DNA from: Pseudomonadota bacterium
GTDB taxonomy: Bacteria; Pseudomonadota; Gammaproteobacteria; Steroidobacterales; Woeseiaceae
Direction of reading: 5' to 3'
NCBI GenBank assembly: GCA_022560695.1
Contig: JADFSP010000007.1
Location: forward strand, 1-64,000
Length of the DNA stretch: 64,000 nucleotides
The notes beneath the pieces were generated by a model that saw only the letters and a list, made by a program, of their open reading frames with translations, did not search any database and had not been told where the DNA came from. Of the stretch, positions 7,597-16,550 are shown piece after piece; the stretch's first letter is position 1; each line of letters opens with the position of its first letter. Made by a program: the position numbers and the translations under genes.

Positions 7597-7866
7597 ATGG
7601 CTAGACAACCTAAAAATCCGTTCCATCCTGGTGAAATGTTACTCGAAGAGTTTCTTGAGCCAAAGGGTGTGACGCAAGCAGCGTTTGCCGAGAAAATTGG
7701 CTGGACGAAGGCTCGATTGAATGAGCTAGTTAAGGGAAAGCGAGGCATAACTGCGGCAGCAGCACTTGACCTTGCGGATGCTCTGGGCACATCGCCGAAA
7801 CTGTGGATGAATCTGCAGGCTACTTTCGATCTGGATAAAGAGTCTAAAGCACGGCGCGTCGCTTGA
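7597..7866 (+). CDS. higA: HigA-type antitoxin, XRE-family DNA-binding protein
   Basis: 89 aa from the ATG at 7597, preceded by GAAGGAGGG; in-frame upstream codons would overlap higB and are rejected. It starts NPFHPGEMLLEEFLEP, typical of HigA, followed by a helix-turn-helix (TQAAFAEKIGWTKARLNELVKG) and the GITAAAALDLADALGTSP segment. It neutralises HigB and should repress the operon through the palindrome at 7267-7283. Confidence 0.9.
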   Translation: MARQPKNPFHPGEMLLEEFLEPKGVTQAAFAEKIGWTKARLNELVKGKRGITAAAALDLADALGTSPKLWMNLQATFDLDKESKARRVA

Positions 7867-7918
7867 TCCGTTTCGATACGCCAGCCTCGGCTCTAAAGGA
7901 ATCCGCGGAGCATCAACG

Positions 7919-9064
7919 ATGACATTTCCCCTGATCGGCCCTGAACAAGACTTTGCGCTGTGGTCGATTCTCATCGCACTGGCGGGGTTCGGCTTTTGGT
8001 GCGATCGCTATCCCTGGGGTAGAAAGTACTCGGGCGTCATGCTGCTGATCACTGCCGCAATCGTTCTGGCCAACCTCAAGATCATTCCGACGTCGGCGCC
8101 GGCTTATGATGCGGTTTGGCACTATCTCGTTCCGATCGCAATTCCGTTGCTGCTGTTCGAGGCAGACCTCAAGCGTATCGTCCGCGAGGCCGGCCCAACG
8201 CTGATCGCTTTTGTCATAGGCAGCGCCGCCGTAGTCGCCGGCGCAATCATCGGCGTGTCATTGCTGAACCTGGGTCCGAATGAGGCAGAACTGGCCGGCA
8301 TTTTTACAGGCACCTACATAGGCGGGAGCCTGAACTTCGCAGCCGTCGCAGAAGCAAGTGGGATGCAGGACGGCAGCATGCTCGCGGCCGCTATCGCTGC
8401 CGACAACGTCGTAACAAACTTACATTTCCTGTTGATCATTTTCATGCCCGGTATTGCGTGGCTGGCAAGACGGTACCCGACCCATCACATGGATAACGCC
8501 GCGCAATTTACTGCGGGGTCTCAGGAAAATTTACATCGAATTGCCGATCTGAAGATCGTCGGTCTTCTCGCCGCGTTGGCATTGGCTTTCATGCTGGCGG
8601 CTATCGGTAAGGCGTTGGCGAAATTCGCCGGAACACCGCAGTTTTCGATTCTCGTGACTACGGCACTGACGTTGTTATTCGCGACGTTTCTGCCGCGACA
8701 TGTGCAAAAGCTTTCAGGTCACAGCGAGGCGGGCAATGTAATGATGTTTATCTTTCTCGCGAGTATTGGTGCGACGGCGGACATTTGGCAGCTCATTGAG
8801 ATTGGGCCCGTTCTGTTCATATTCGCTTCATTCATCATCATTGTGCACCTGATCGTACTGTTCGGTGCTGGCAAGTTGTTGAAACTCGATCTCGCCGAAC
8901 TCGCGATGGCATCGGCCGCGTGCATTGGCGGTCCATCGAGTGCGGCCGCACTCGCATCCGCAAAAGGGTGGCGCGACCTGTTGATTCCGGGTGTGCTTGC
9001 GGGTTCCTTCGGCTATGCATTCGGCAGCTTTGTTGGCGTCAGTGTGGTTGAGTGGTTGCGTTGA
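7919..9064 (+). CDS. DUF819-family integral membrane protein
   Basis: 381 aa with about ten hydrophobic segments. The GTYIGGSLNFAAVAEA and AADNVVTN blocks and the C-terminal CIGGPSSAAALASAKGW block mark the DUF819 (YjcL-like) family of predicted transporters of unknown substrate. It begins 53 bases after higA on the same strand, with a terminator at 9204, but is probably not part of the toxin-antitoxin function. Substrate cannot be inferred. Confidence 0.8.
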   Translation: MTFPLIGPEQDFALWSILIALAGFGFWCDRYPWGRKYSGVMLLITAAIVLANLKIIPTSAPAYDAVWHYLVPIAIPLLLFEADLKRIVREAGPTLIAFVIGSAAVVAGAIIGVSLLNLGPNEAELAGIFTGTYIGGSLNFAAVAEASGMQDGSMLAAAIAADNVVTNLHFLLIIFMPGIAWLARRYPTHHMDNAAQFTAGSQENLHRIADLKIVGLLAALALAFMLAAIGKALAKFAGTPQFSILVTTALTLLFATFLPRHVQKLSGHSEAGNVMMFIFLASIGATADIWQLIEIGPVLFIFASFIIIVHLIVLFGAGKLLKLDLAELAMASAACIGGPSSAAALASAKGWRDLLIPGVLAGSFGYAFGSFVGVSVVEWLR

Positions 9065-9088
9065 AGACGCCCGCATTTCAGTTTTTAT

Positions 9089-9182
9089 GAGATTGCTTCG
9101 TCAGCTGCGCTGCCTCGCAAAGACGAACGGATCAACTGCGCTTCCTCGCAAAGACGAACGGATCAGCTGCGCTTCTTCGCAA
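9089..9182. repeat. TTGCGAG-type repeat arm with short tandem copies
   Basis: GAGATTGCTTCGTCAGCTGC (from 9089) through CTCGCAAAGACG (to 9125) is one arm of the widespread bacterial repeat whose other arm reads CGTCTTTGCGAG. Two further copies of a 31-bp unit (ACGGATCARCTGCGCTTC followed by CTCGCAAAGACG) follow at 9126-9156 and 9157-9182, the last incomplete. A related element is at 47728-47857. Confidence 0.65.
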
Positions 9183-9203
9183 GCGCGAATTCGATGTTTT
9201 GAC

Positions 9204-9225
9204 ACGGCCTCTTTTGGGCCGTTTT
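9204..9225 (+). terminator. Terminator after the DUF819 gene
   Basis: Stem ACGGCC / GGCCGT with loop TCTTTTG, then TTTAA. It sits between convergent genes ending at 9064 and 9234 and could serve both. Confidence 0.6.
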
Positions 9226-9233
9226 AAATGCGC

Positions 9234-10112
9234 TTACTGCCCGTCCCAGGATGATCGTGTCGCGGCGTCTTTAAGCAATCGTCTGTTGGCATCGGTAGGG
9301 CTGGGCTCTGATTCGCCAAAGATCGCCCGCACCCAATGTCCGTCGGTGGGGTTCGGCAACAAGATGAACTGATCCCCGTATTCATCGCGGTCGCGCTCCA
9401 TTAGCGCATACCGTTCATCGATGTCGGTCACGTAATAATCGCGTTTGTAGTCGTTCAAATTGTCTCCAAGCATGAGTACGAGCTCGTGTGACACCGAGAC
9501 CGTTTCTTTAATCGCCATCTTGTCGGATGTTTTACGATTCACCGTCAGATGGTCTTCATCCGCGTAGGGAAAATTCAGGTATTTAAGCTGAGTGAGCGCG
9601 TATTCGTAGGTCCGATCGCCCTGGTCGCGATTGCTTACATAGAAAACCTCAACGTCATTCACCTGACAGTGGTCAAGAAACGCCTGCGAGCCGGGCACGG
9701 CTGTGATCAGATTCTTCGGTAGCCATTTGTCCCAGGCCGCGTCGTCGAAAAAGTCCTGGCCTTCATTGATCAGATAGCCCCAGTAACTGGTCGCCTGGAT
9801 GATCGTATTATCCATGTCAGTGATGACTGCCAGCGGCTTATCGCCGCTCTTGCGCCGATCCAGGATCACGTCGATGCGCAGTCTTGCGATGTTATAGGCC
9901 TGGTGACAGAGCGCCGCGAATTCCGCGGCTGTCTGCTTCCAGGCAACCGCCCAGAGCAGCGGATTGTGCAGGCCTTCATCAGTCACTTCATCGTGATCAA
10001 CTGTATCCTGCGCGCATGCGGCGAGCGATACTGCGGTGCCGCCTGCCAGCACGTACGCCAGAAATCGCCGTCGCTCTTCGTCAGTTCCCGGTATCCCGTT
10101 GCCATCGTTCAT
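9234..10112 (-). CDS. Tat-exported lipoprotein acid phosphatase / 5'-nucleotidase, e(P4) type (HAD)
   Basis: 292 aa from the ATG at 10112; the longer frame to 10166 would put 18 residues before the signal. The N-terminus has ERRRFLAY followed by a hydrophobic stretch and LAAC, a Tat-like lipoprotein signal. HAD motifs appear in order: DMDNT (motif I, DxDxT), FYVSNRDQ (motif II) and LMLGDNLNDY (motif IV). The pattern matches class C acid phosphatases such as e(P4), which release phosphate and nucleosides from nucleotides at the surface. DMDNT replaces the more usual DxDET. Convergent with DUF819 and divergent from the oxidoreductase at 10251. A role in phosphate or nucleoside scavenging is inferred. 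Confidence 0.82.
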   Translation of the reverse strand: MNDGNGIPGTDEERRRFLAYVLAGGTAVSLAACAQDTVDHDEVTDEGLHNPLLWAVAWKQTAAEFAALCHQAYNIARLRIDVILDRRKSGDKPLAVITDMDNTIIQATSYWGYLINEGQDFFDDAAWDKWLPKNLITAVPGSQAFLDHCQVNDVEVFYVSNRDQGDRTYEYALTQLKYLNFPYADEDHLTVNRKTSDKMAIKETVSVSHELVLMLGDNLNDYKRDYYVTDIDERYALMERDRDEYGDQFILLPNPTDGHWVRAIFGESEPSPTDANRRLLKDAATRSSWDGQ

Positions 10113-10250
10113 GCACGTCGCCTCTCGATCAATTTGCTGCCGTGGAGATCGCCATGCCATCAGCATACCGTGTCAGCTCCGCGTGTTGCACACCGGATTC
10201 GCATCACGTAAGGTTCGCCTCCTTCGCGCCAGGATAAGCTAGCCGCCAAC

Positions 10251-11492
10251 TTGTCTGATACATCAATAGCCATAGTCGGAGCCGGTATTGTCGGCGCATC
10301 TGCCGCACTGGCGCTGCAACAGGATGGCCACCGCGTCACGCTCCTCGATCGGGAAGAACCTTGCGCCGGCGCCTCCTTCGGTAATGCCGGCGTGATCGTC
10401 AATGGCTCGTGCGCCCCGACGGCGATGCCTGGTATCGCTATTGATGCGCTGCGAATGCTGGCCCAGCCACTGTCACCGCTGTCAGTCCGGCCCGCTTATT
10501 TCCCCAGATTTCTTCCCTGGCTGTTCCGCTTTCTTGCCGAGAGTCGTCGCGAGAGAGTCGAGCAAAATGCACGCCACCTGCATGCCCTGACGAACCGGGC
10601 GCTCGAGGGCTGGAGGCGGCTGACCGGGGACACAGAACTCAGCCGTCTCATCGAAGGCGGAGGCTGGATGAAAGTCTACGAAACCGTGAAATCTTTCGCG
10701 GCAACAAAAGACGATCGCGCGTTGATGGACGAAAACGGGACTCCCTACGAAATTCTGACGGCGTCGGACATCCAGGATCTTGAACCGCAGCTCGCCCCGA
10801 TTTTCGAACGGGGCATCTATCAGAGCGATAGCATGAAGCTCACCAATCCAGATCGAATGGTTCGCGGCATGGTCGATCTGCTGCTTGACCGCGGTGGCAA
10901 TTACAAGACGTTCGACGTGCGCTCCATCCGTCTCGGCGACGACAGGATCGAACTGCAGGGTCCCCGCGACACGATGTCCGCGGATAAGGTCGTGATTGCC
11001 GCCGGCGCATGGTCACGGCCGCTTTGTAAACAGCTCGGCGACAACGTCGCGCTGGATACGGAGCGTGGATATCATCTCATGCTGTCCACCGACAGCAGTG
11101 TCCTGCTCAGCCGCCCGGTGATGAATGGCGATTCGTCGTTCGTGCTCTCACCGATGGAACTGGGCCTGCGACTGACCGCGCAGATCGAATTCGCCGGTCT
11201 CGATGCTGCCCCGGATTACCGCCGGGTACGAAGCCTGCTTCCGGTGGCCCGGCGCATGCTGCCCGGCATCGACAAGGCCGAAACGTCGGTGTGGATGGGT
11301 TGTCGACCATCACTACCGGATTCGCTGCCCGTGCTCGGATTCGCGTCGGCCACCAACAACGTGTTGTATGCATTCGGCCATCAACATCTCGGCATCACGC
11401 TGGGCCCGATTTCCGGCCTGATCATCGCGGATCTGGTGGCGGGAAGAGATCCGGGAATCGACCTGGCTCCGTATCGGCCCGATCGATTTTGA
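10251..11492 (+). CDS. FAD-dependent D-amino-acid dehydrogenase-like oxidoreductase (DadA family)
   Basis: 413 aa, TTG start at 10251. The N-terminal dinucleotide-binding motif GAGIVGASAALAL and Asp-Arg after the second strand, then GASFGNAGVI, are typical of DadA-type FAD oxidases. The C-terminal FGHQHLGITLGPISG closes the FAD site. DadA enzymes oxidise D-amino acids to keto acids and pass electrons to the respiratory chain. The neighbouring D-aminoacylase-like gene at 13107 supports a D-amino-acid role. Glycine oxidase or another amine oxidase is possible. Confidence 0.8.
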   Translation: MSDTSIAIVGAGIVGASAALALQQDGHRVTLLDREEPCAGASFGNAGVIVNGSCAPTAMPGIAIDALRMLAQPLSPLSVRPAYFPRFLPWLFRFLAESRRERVEQNARHLHALTNRALEGWRRLTGDTELSRLIEGGGWMKVYETVKSFAATKDDRALMDENGTPYEILTASDIQDLEPQLAPIFERGIYQSDSMKLTNPDRMVRGMVDLLLDRGGNYKTFDVRSIRLGDDRIELQGPRDTMSADKVVIAAGAWSRPLCKQLGDNVALDTERGYHLMLSTDSSVLLSRPVMNGDSSFVLSPMELGLRLTAQIEFAGLDAAPDYRRVRSLLPVARRMLPGIDKAETSVWMGCRPSLPDSLPVLGFASATNNVLYAFGHQHLGITLGPISGLIIADLVAGRDPGIDLAPYRPDRF

Positions 11493-11574
11493 CGCTCAGA
11501 GACCCGCTCTGCTGCGACGGGCGCCTGAACCGCGTGGTATGCTCTTTTCAGTCGCTTCAACAAAAAGAATAAGC

Positions 11575-13095
11575 GTGCACGATTACGGTTTTCTATCCGT
11601 CGTTCCACCGTTGCTGACAATCGTGCTCGCGATCTACAGCAAGAACGTCATTCTTGCGCTGGCGTTTGGCATCATGAGCGGCTCATTGATTATTACCAAT
11701 TTCCATCCCTTCGATGCCTTGTTGAATTCCATCGAGGATCAGCTGCTGGCAGAAATTTCCAACGGAACCCAGGCGCAGGTCATCGTCACTATCATGATTA
11801 TCGGCGGCTTCGTCAGGCTGCTCGAAGTGTCCGGCGGTGCAAGAGCATTCGCCTCGAAGATGACGGCGATTGTTTCGACTCCGGCCAAAGCGCAAGTCCT
11901 GGCCTGGTTGTCCGGACTCGTCATTTTTTTTACGGACTCCGGAAACAGCCTGATCATCGGCCCCTTGTATCGATCTGTGTTCGACAAATTCAACCTTTGC
12001 CGGGAAAAGCTTGCGTACATCCTCGATACAACATCTTCACCCATCAGCATCCTCATTCCGTTCATCGGCTGGGGTGCGTACATCATGTCGCTCATCGAGA
12101 AGTCCTACGCCGAGGTTGGCCTGACGGAAAATGCGTTTGCCGTATTGATACATGTCATCCCTTATCAGTTTTATGCGTTCCTCGCGCTCACCACGGTACC
12201 GATCATTATTCTCACGAGAAAAGACTATGGCCCGATGAAACGGATGCAGGAACGATTCGTTGCCGAACGCCAGGCAATGGGCAGCGGTGTTGAGCCGGCA
12301 ATATCTGCGGGTCAAGACACGGCTACGGGAGACCGTGTGGGTATTTTTCTTTATCCGCTGGGCGTCATGCTGCTGCTGATCGCAGGACTTCTCAGCTGGC
12401 ACGCGACCCACGACGGCATGACGGGCACGCATATTCGATCATCACTCGACATCGCCTATCTGGCCGCTTCTCTGACCTGCATGGAGATGATGCGCCGGCA
12501 CAAGTCAGTTTCGTTCAGCGAGTCACTTGGCATATTCATCGAAGGCGCCGAGAAGCTCGTCTATATCTCGATCGTGCTACTTCTGGCGTGGTCCCTGAGC
12601 TCGGTCACTACGGATCTTCATACTGCCGATTACATAGCGTCTATCATCAGTGGCTCGGTTGCACCCATGTACTTTCCGATGATCGTCTTCATTCTTGGCG
12701 CGATCATTTCGCTGTCGACCGGTTCTTCCTACGGGACCTTTGCCATTCTGATGGCGATTGCGGTACCCGTTGGATTCGAGTTGGGTGCATCCATGTACCT
12801 GACGATAGCTGCGGTGCTGAGCGGTGGCCTGATGGGCGACCATGTTTCGCCGATATCCGACACGACCGTACTCGCCTCCGTGGGCGCCGATTGCAATCAT
12901 CTCGATCACGTGACATCGCAAGGCGTATATGCCGGGACAACCGGCCTCGTCACGATAATTGCCTACTGGATGGCTGGCGTTTATCAGACACCGTTAGTGT
13001 TATTCGTCGCCATGGTCATTTTGTTTGTCAGCATGACGTTAACGATGAGATTTCTCGGCTCAGAAGTCATTCCGCAGCCAGGCCGCGTTTCCTGA
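11575..13095 (+). CDS. NhaC-family Na+/H+ antiporter
   Basis: 506 aa from the GTG at 11575, where the family N-terminus (YGFLSVVPPLLTIVLAI) begins; an ATG at 11539 would add 12 residues, and neither has a clear ribosome site. It has about twelve membrane segments. The FTDSGNSLIIGPLYR, DTTSSPISILIPFIGWG and GDHVSPISDTTVLAS blocks are typical of the NhaC superfamily, whose members exchange Na+ for H+ or for organic acids and amino acids. It follows the DadA-like gene by about 80 bases on the same strand, so it may move the substrate or product of that enzyme. Confidence 0.82.
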   Translation: MHDYGFLSVVPPLLTIVLAIYSKNVILALAFGIMSGSLIITNFHPFDALLNSIEDQLLAEISNGTQAQVIVTIMIIGGFVRLLEVSGGARAFASKMTAIVSTPAKAQVLAWLSGLVIFFTDSGNSLIIGPLYRSVFDKFNLCREKLAYILDTTSSPISILIPFIGWGAYIMSLIEKSYAEVGLTENAFAVLIHVIPYQFYAFLALTTVPIIILTRKDYGPMKRMQERFVAERQAMGSGVEPAISAGQDTATGDRVGIFLYPLGVMLLLIAGLLSWHATHDGMTGTHIRSSLDIAYLAASLTCMEMMRRHKSVSFSESLGIFIEGAEKLVYISIVLLLAWSLSSVTTDLHTADYIASIISGSVAPMYFPMIVFILGAIISLSTGSSYGTFAILMAIAVPVGFELGASMYLTIAAVLSGGLMGDHVSPISDTTVLASVGADCNHLDHVTSQGVYAGTTGLVTIIAYWMAGVYQTPLVLFVAMVILFVSMTLTMRFLGSEVIPQPGRVS

Positions 13096-13106
13096 TCCAC
13101 CGCAGC

Positions 13107-14663
13107 TTAGATCTCAGGCCGCAGGACATCGCCGAACAAACCGTCGGTTAGCTTGCCGTTCTCGCGTGCTACTTTGCCGTTTACAATGACCACGTCGAAA
13201 CCAACGGCGAGCTGCAGCGGATTCGGGTAGGTCGCGGTTGCGTGCACACGGGCGGGATCGAAAATAATCAGGTCCGCAACCATGCCCTCTCGCAAAATCC
13301 CCCGATCCGTGATGCCCAGGACTCCAGCGGCGAATGAGGTCATCTTGCGCACCGCTTCAGGCAGCGTGAGGACTCTGTCTTGCATCACGTACCGTTCGAT
13401 GATCTTTGCGAACGTCCCGTGCCCGCGGGGATGAAAACCTGTCGCGCGACCGTCGGAACAAATGCCGACGAAGGGATCCGTCAAAAGTCGTGCCTGCAAT
13501 TCATCGTTCATTACGAAGTACGCCCCTGAGGCGCCATCCGGTCCGATCACGTCGATCAGCACGTCTTCAAAGGGTGTCTCGAGTTCGTGAGCAAGTTCGG
13601 CCAGCGTTTTTCCGGTGTAGGGGTCCGTACCGAGCAAAGTCGCTTCGGGGCCATTGCGCTGCTCGATACGGTTTCGCAAATACTCCGCGAGCTCGTCACG
13701 CCGCTCCACCTTGGCAATTTCAAACTGCTCGATCGTCTTCGCCCAGACGGGGAAAACGATATCGATACCGGTATAGCTGGCACTGTACGGATACGTCCCG
13801 GCCGTGATCCGAATGCCCGATGCGCGCGCGCTGGCAAGAATGCCGAGAATCTCGTCAGCCCGTGCCGCTCCCTTGCCGAAGACCGACTTCAGGTGCGACA
13901 CGTGCACCCGGGCATAGCGCCCCTGATCGAGCAACTCGGCAATCGATTTTTCGAGCTGGTCGTCATCTTCATTGCGCAGGTGGCTCATGATCATTCGGTG
14001 GTTCCGGCCGACGACCTCGGCCAGCGCCAGCAATTCTTCCCGCTTCGCGTTGAGCCCCGGGTTGTACTCCAGGCCTGTACTCATCCCGAACGCAGCTTTG
14101 AGTGACGTATCGAGCATCGCCAGCATGCGCGCGAGATCGTCAGCCTCAGGAACCTGCGTCCGTCCGATACCGGCGAGTGTGCGCAACGTTCCGTGACCGA
14201 CAAACATGGCGAGATTCGGGCCAATGCCATTGCCGGCGACCTGGTCCATCCATGCCGCCAGGTCCTCAACTTCCGGACTCGAGCCGTCCTGCCCCAGCGT
14301 GATCGTCGTAACGCCCATCGCCAGGAAATTCTCGAACCCTGGCGTCTCGAACGGATCGCCGTGGGCATGGAGGTCGATGAATCCGGGGGCGACGATTCGG
14401 CCATTTGCATCGATACGCTTTTTGACACGGGTATCGAGGTCGTCATCCGTGAATTGTGCATCGCCGACAAACACGATCTTGTTACCGACCACGACCACAT
14501 CGGCGGATTGCGCATCAGCACCCAATCCGTCGAGAACCTGACCGTTCTCGATGAGCAGGTCAATCGACGTGTACTCCTGCAAAAACGGCAGCGGCGTCTT
14601 TGCACATCCACCGAGCAGCAAAATTACGAACACGCAGATTATTATTTTTCCTGTCGTCGTCAT
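13107..14663 (-). CDS. N-acyl-D-amino-acid deacylase (amidohydrolase family) lipoprotein
   Basis: 518 aa from the ATG at 14663, with a lipoprotein signal (VILLLGGC). The metal-binding HxH is in APGFIDLHAHGDP, and later blocks SHLRNEDDD, HVSHLKS and GICSDGRATGFHPRGHG fit D-aminoacylases, zinc enzymes of the amidohydrolase superfamily that release D-amino acids from N-acyl forms. The C-terminal FDPARVHATATYPNP followed by a VNGKVA end is typical. Convergent with the NhaC-type gene (12 bases apart) and divergent from GGT. It would supply D-amino acids to the DadA-like enzyme; this is inference from family and position. Confidence 0.83.
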   Translation of the reverse strand: MTTTGKIIICVFVILLLGGCAKTPLPFLQEYTSIDLLIENGQVLDGLGADAQSADVVVVGNKIVFVGDAQFTDDDLDTRVKKRIDANGRIVAPGFIDLHAHGDPFETPGFENFLAMGVTTITLGQDGSSPEVEDLAAWMDQVAGNGIGPNLAMFVGHGTLRTLAGIGRTQVPEADDLARMLAMLDTSLKAAFGMSTGLEYNPGLNAKREELLALAEVVGRNHRMIMSHLRNEDDDQLEKSIAELLDQGRYARVHVSHLKSVFGKGAARADEILGILASARASGIRITAGTYPYSASYTGIDIVFPVWAKTIEQFEIAKVERRDELAEYLRNRIEQRNGPEATLLGTDPYTGKTLAELAHELETPFEDVLIDVIGPDGASGAYFVMNDELQARLLTDPFVGICSDGRATGFHPRGHGTFAKIIERYVMQDRVLTLPEAVRKMTSFAAGVLGITDRGILREGMVADLIIFDPARVHATATYPNPLQLAVGFDVVIVNGKVARENGKLTDGLFGDVLRPEI

Positions 14664-14757
14664 CACCTGTCCCTGATTCGAAACCGGGCAACCCGGGCTG
14701 CTTGTCACCAGACCTCGATTGTGCGTGTGCTGGCACGGCCGCAGTCTTCACTGTGGT

Positions 14758-14763
14758 TATAAT
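14758..14763 (+). promoter_or_regulatory. Candidate -10 (TATAAT) for ggt
   Basis: Exact TATAAT consensus at 14758-14763 with no good -35. A start near 14770 would make the ATG at 14773 leaderless, and favours the ATG at 14794. Confidence 0.45.
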
Positions 14764-14793
14764 ACTGCGATCATGTTCAGTTGGATAAAAGTA

Positions 14794-16515
14794 ATGCCGC
14801 TTCGGAATCCTGTCCTCTCACTGCTCCTGGTTTTCTCATTTTTTTTCGTCGCCTGTTCTCCACCCGAGCCGCAAACCACCGCCACGATCGAACAACCCGC
14901 AGCGTTCAAGACCGCTGCGGTCGCAATGCCCGACAAATACGGTGCAGAGGTGAGTGAGGAAATTCTGCGCGCGGGCGGCAATGCCGTCGACGCCGGAATC
15001 GCCGCCGGCTTCGCTCTGGCCGTCAGCTTCCCGGAGGGCGGCAATATTGGCGGCGGCGGCTTCATGCTGATCCATATGAACGGTGAAGACGCGTTCATCG
15101 ACTATCGGGAAAAGGCACCGGCAGCCGCAGATCGTGACATGTACCTGGACGAGAATGGCGACGTCATCGAGCAGGCCAGCCGGGTCGGGCATCTGGCCGT
15201 CGGTGTGCCTGGGTCCGTCGCCGGATTCTGGGAGGCACACAAGCGGTATGGCACATTGCCATGGAGCGAGTTACTCGCTCCTGCCATCCGCATGGCGCAG
15301 GACGGGTTCGAGGTGCCGCAGAAGCTGGGTGACCGCATACCGTCCCGCCTCGAAAGGTATGCCGGCAAGACAAATTTTGCCGATTATTTCGGCGCCATGC
15401 GGGCGGGTGAATTGCATAAACAACCCGAGCTTGCGGCAACGTTGAGGCGCATCGCCGAAAACGGCGCCGACGAATTCTACAGGGGCGAGACAGCGGAGCT
15501 GATCGCCGCCGAGATGGAACGCGGCAACGGCCTGATCACGATGGAGGATCTGGCGTCGTACCGGGCCATCTGGCGTGAGCCGGTACGTGCTGGCTGGAGG
15601 GGGTACGAGGTCGTGTCTGCACCGTTACCGAGTTCAGGCGGCGTGGCACTCATCCAGCTTCTGAAGATTCGCGACTACATTGGCCATTACTTTGAGGACG
15701 TGCCGCACAACTCCGCACAATATGTTCATTTGGTCGCCGAAATCGAAAAGCGTGTCTTCGCCGATCGTGCCGAATTCCTCGGTGACCCGGACTTCATCGA
15801 CGGTCGCGTCGATGATCTGTTGAGCGATGACTACATCAAACTGCGGGCGCAGGAAATCAACCCGGATGAGATTTCGATGGACGTTGGCGCAGGAACGGGT
15901 CTCGAAACCCATGACACGACCCATTATTCCGTTCTCGACAAATGGGGCAATGCGGTTTCGAACACGTACACGCTCAACATGAGTTTCGGAAGCGGTGTCG
16001 TCGTCGAGGGAGCGGGATTCCTTCTAAATGACGAAATGGACGATTTCAGCGTGAAGCCCGGCGTGCCCAACGCATACGGCGTCGTCGGCAGCAAGGCCAA
16101 CGAAATTCAGCCAGGAAAGCGAATGTTGTCGTCGATGACACCAACGATTCTCCTGAAGGATGACGAGGTCGTAATGGTTGTCGGCACGCCGGGAGGATCG
16201 ACAATTTTCACGTCCGTATTTCAGACGATCATGAACATAATCGACTTCGGCATGACGCCGCGCGACGCGATTGATGCCGCCCGTTTTCACCACCAGCTGC
16301 TGCCGCCTGATCTGATTATTTTCGGCCCGAGCAGGCCATTGCCGGACGAAACGCTTTCCGTGCTCGGCGATCGCGGCTACAGGACGATCAGCCCTTTCGA
16401 CTTCGGCGACATCCAGGTGATCTATGACGACGGCAACGGTGTCAAAGCTGCCTCGGACCCGAGAAACCGTGGCGAATCGCGCGTCATCGACGCAGATCCG
16501 AGCCCGGCGAACTAG
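14794..16515 (+). CDS. ggt: Gamma-glutamyltransferase lipoprotein
   Basis: 573 aa from the ATG at 14794 (14773 is the alternative). The lipoprotein signal ends FFFVAC. GGT cleaves gamma-glutamyl bonds of glutathione and similar peptides; the precursor self-cleaves before a Thr that becomes the nucleophile. Here that is Thr375 in DTTHYSV, matching the TTHYSV start of the small subunit. Other blocks are GGNAVDAGIAAGFAL, GGNIGGGGFMLIH, PLPSSGGVALIQ, SMTPTIL and GTPGGSTI. Membrane anchoring is less usual than the free periplasmic form. It lies in a group with an amidase and D-aminoacylase that probably degrade modified peptides. Confidence 0.92.
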   Translation: MPLRNPVLSLLLVFSFFFVACSPPEPQTTATIEQPAAFKTAAVAMPDKYGAEVSEEILRAGGNAVDAGIAAGFALAVSFPEGGNIGGGGFMLIHMNGEDAFIDYREKAPAAADRDMYLDENGDVIEQASRVGHLAVGVPGSVAGFWEAHKRYGTLPWSELLAPAIRMAQDGFEVPQKLGDRIPSRLERYAGKTNFADYFGAMRAGELHKQPELAATLRRIAENGADEFYRGETAELIAAEMERGNGLITMEDLASYRAIWREPVRAGWRGYEVVSAPLPSSGGVALIQLLKIRDYIGHYFEDVPHNSAQYVHLVAEIEKRVFADRAEFLGDPDFIDGRVDDLLSDDYIKLRAQEINPDEISMDVGAGTGLETHDTTHYSVLDKWGNAVSNTYTLNMSFGSGVVVEGAGFLLNDEMDDFSVKPGVPNAYGVVGSKANEIQPGKRMLSSMTPTILLKDDEVVMVVGTPGGSTIFTSVFQTIMNIIDFGMTPRDAIDAARFHHQLLPPDLIIFGPSRPLPDETLSVLGDRGYRTISPFDFGDIQVIYDDGNGVKAASDPRNRGESRVIDADPSPAN

Positions 16516-16550
16516 CCGCACCCGAAATGACCGGATTCAGAAGGGGCTGT

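Noticed and set aside
9089..9182. Tandem 31-bp units considered as a CRISPR array
   Set aside because: Units are directly joined with no variable spacers, degrade quickly, and match one arm of the TTGCGAG palindromic repeat. No cas gene is present.
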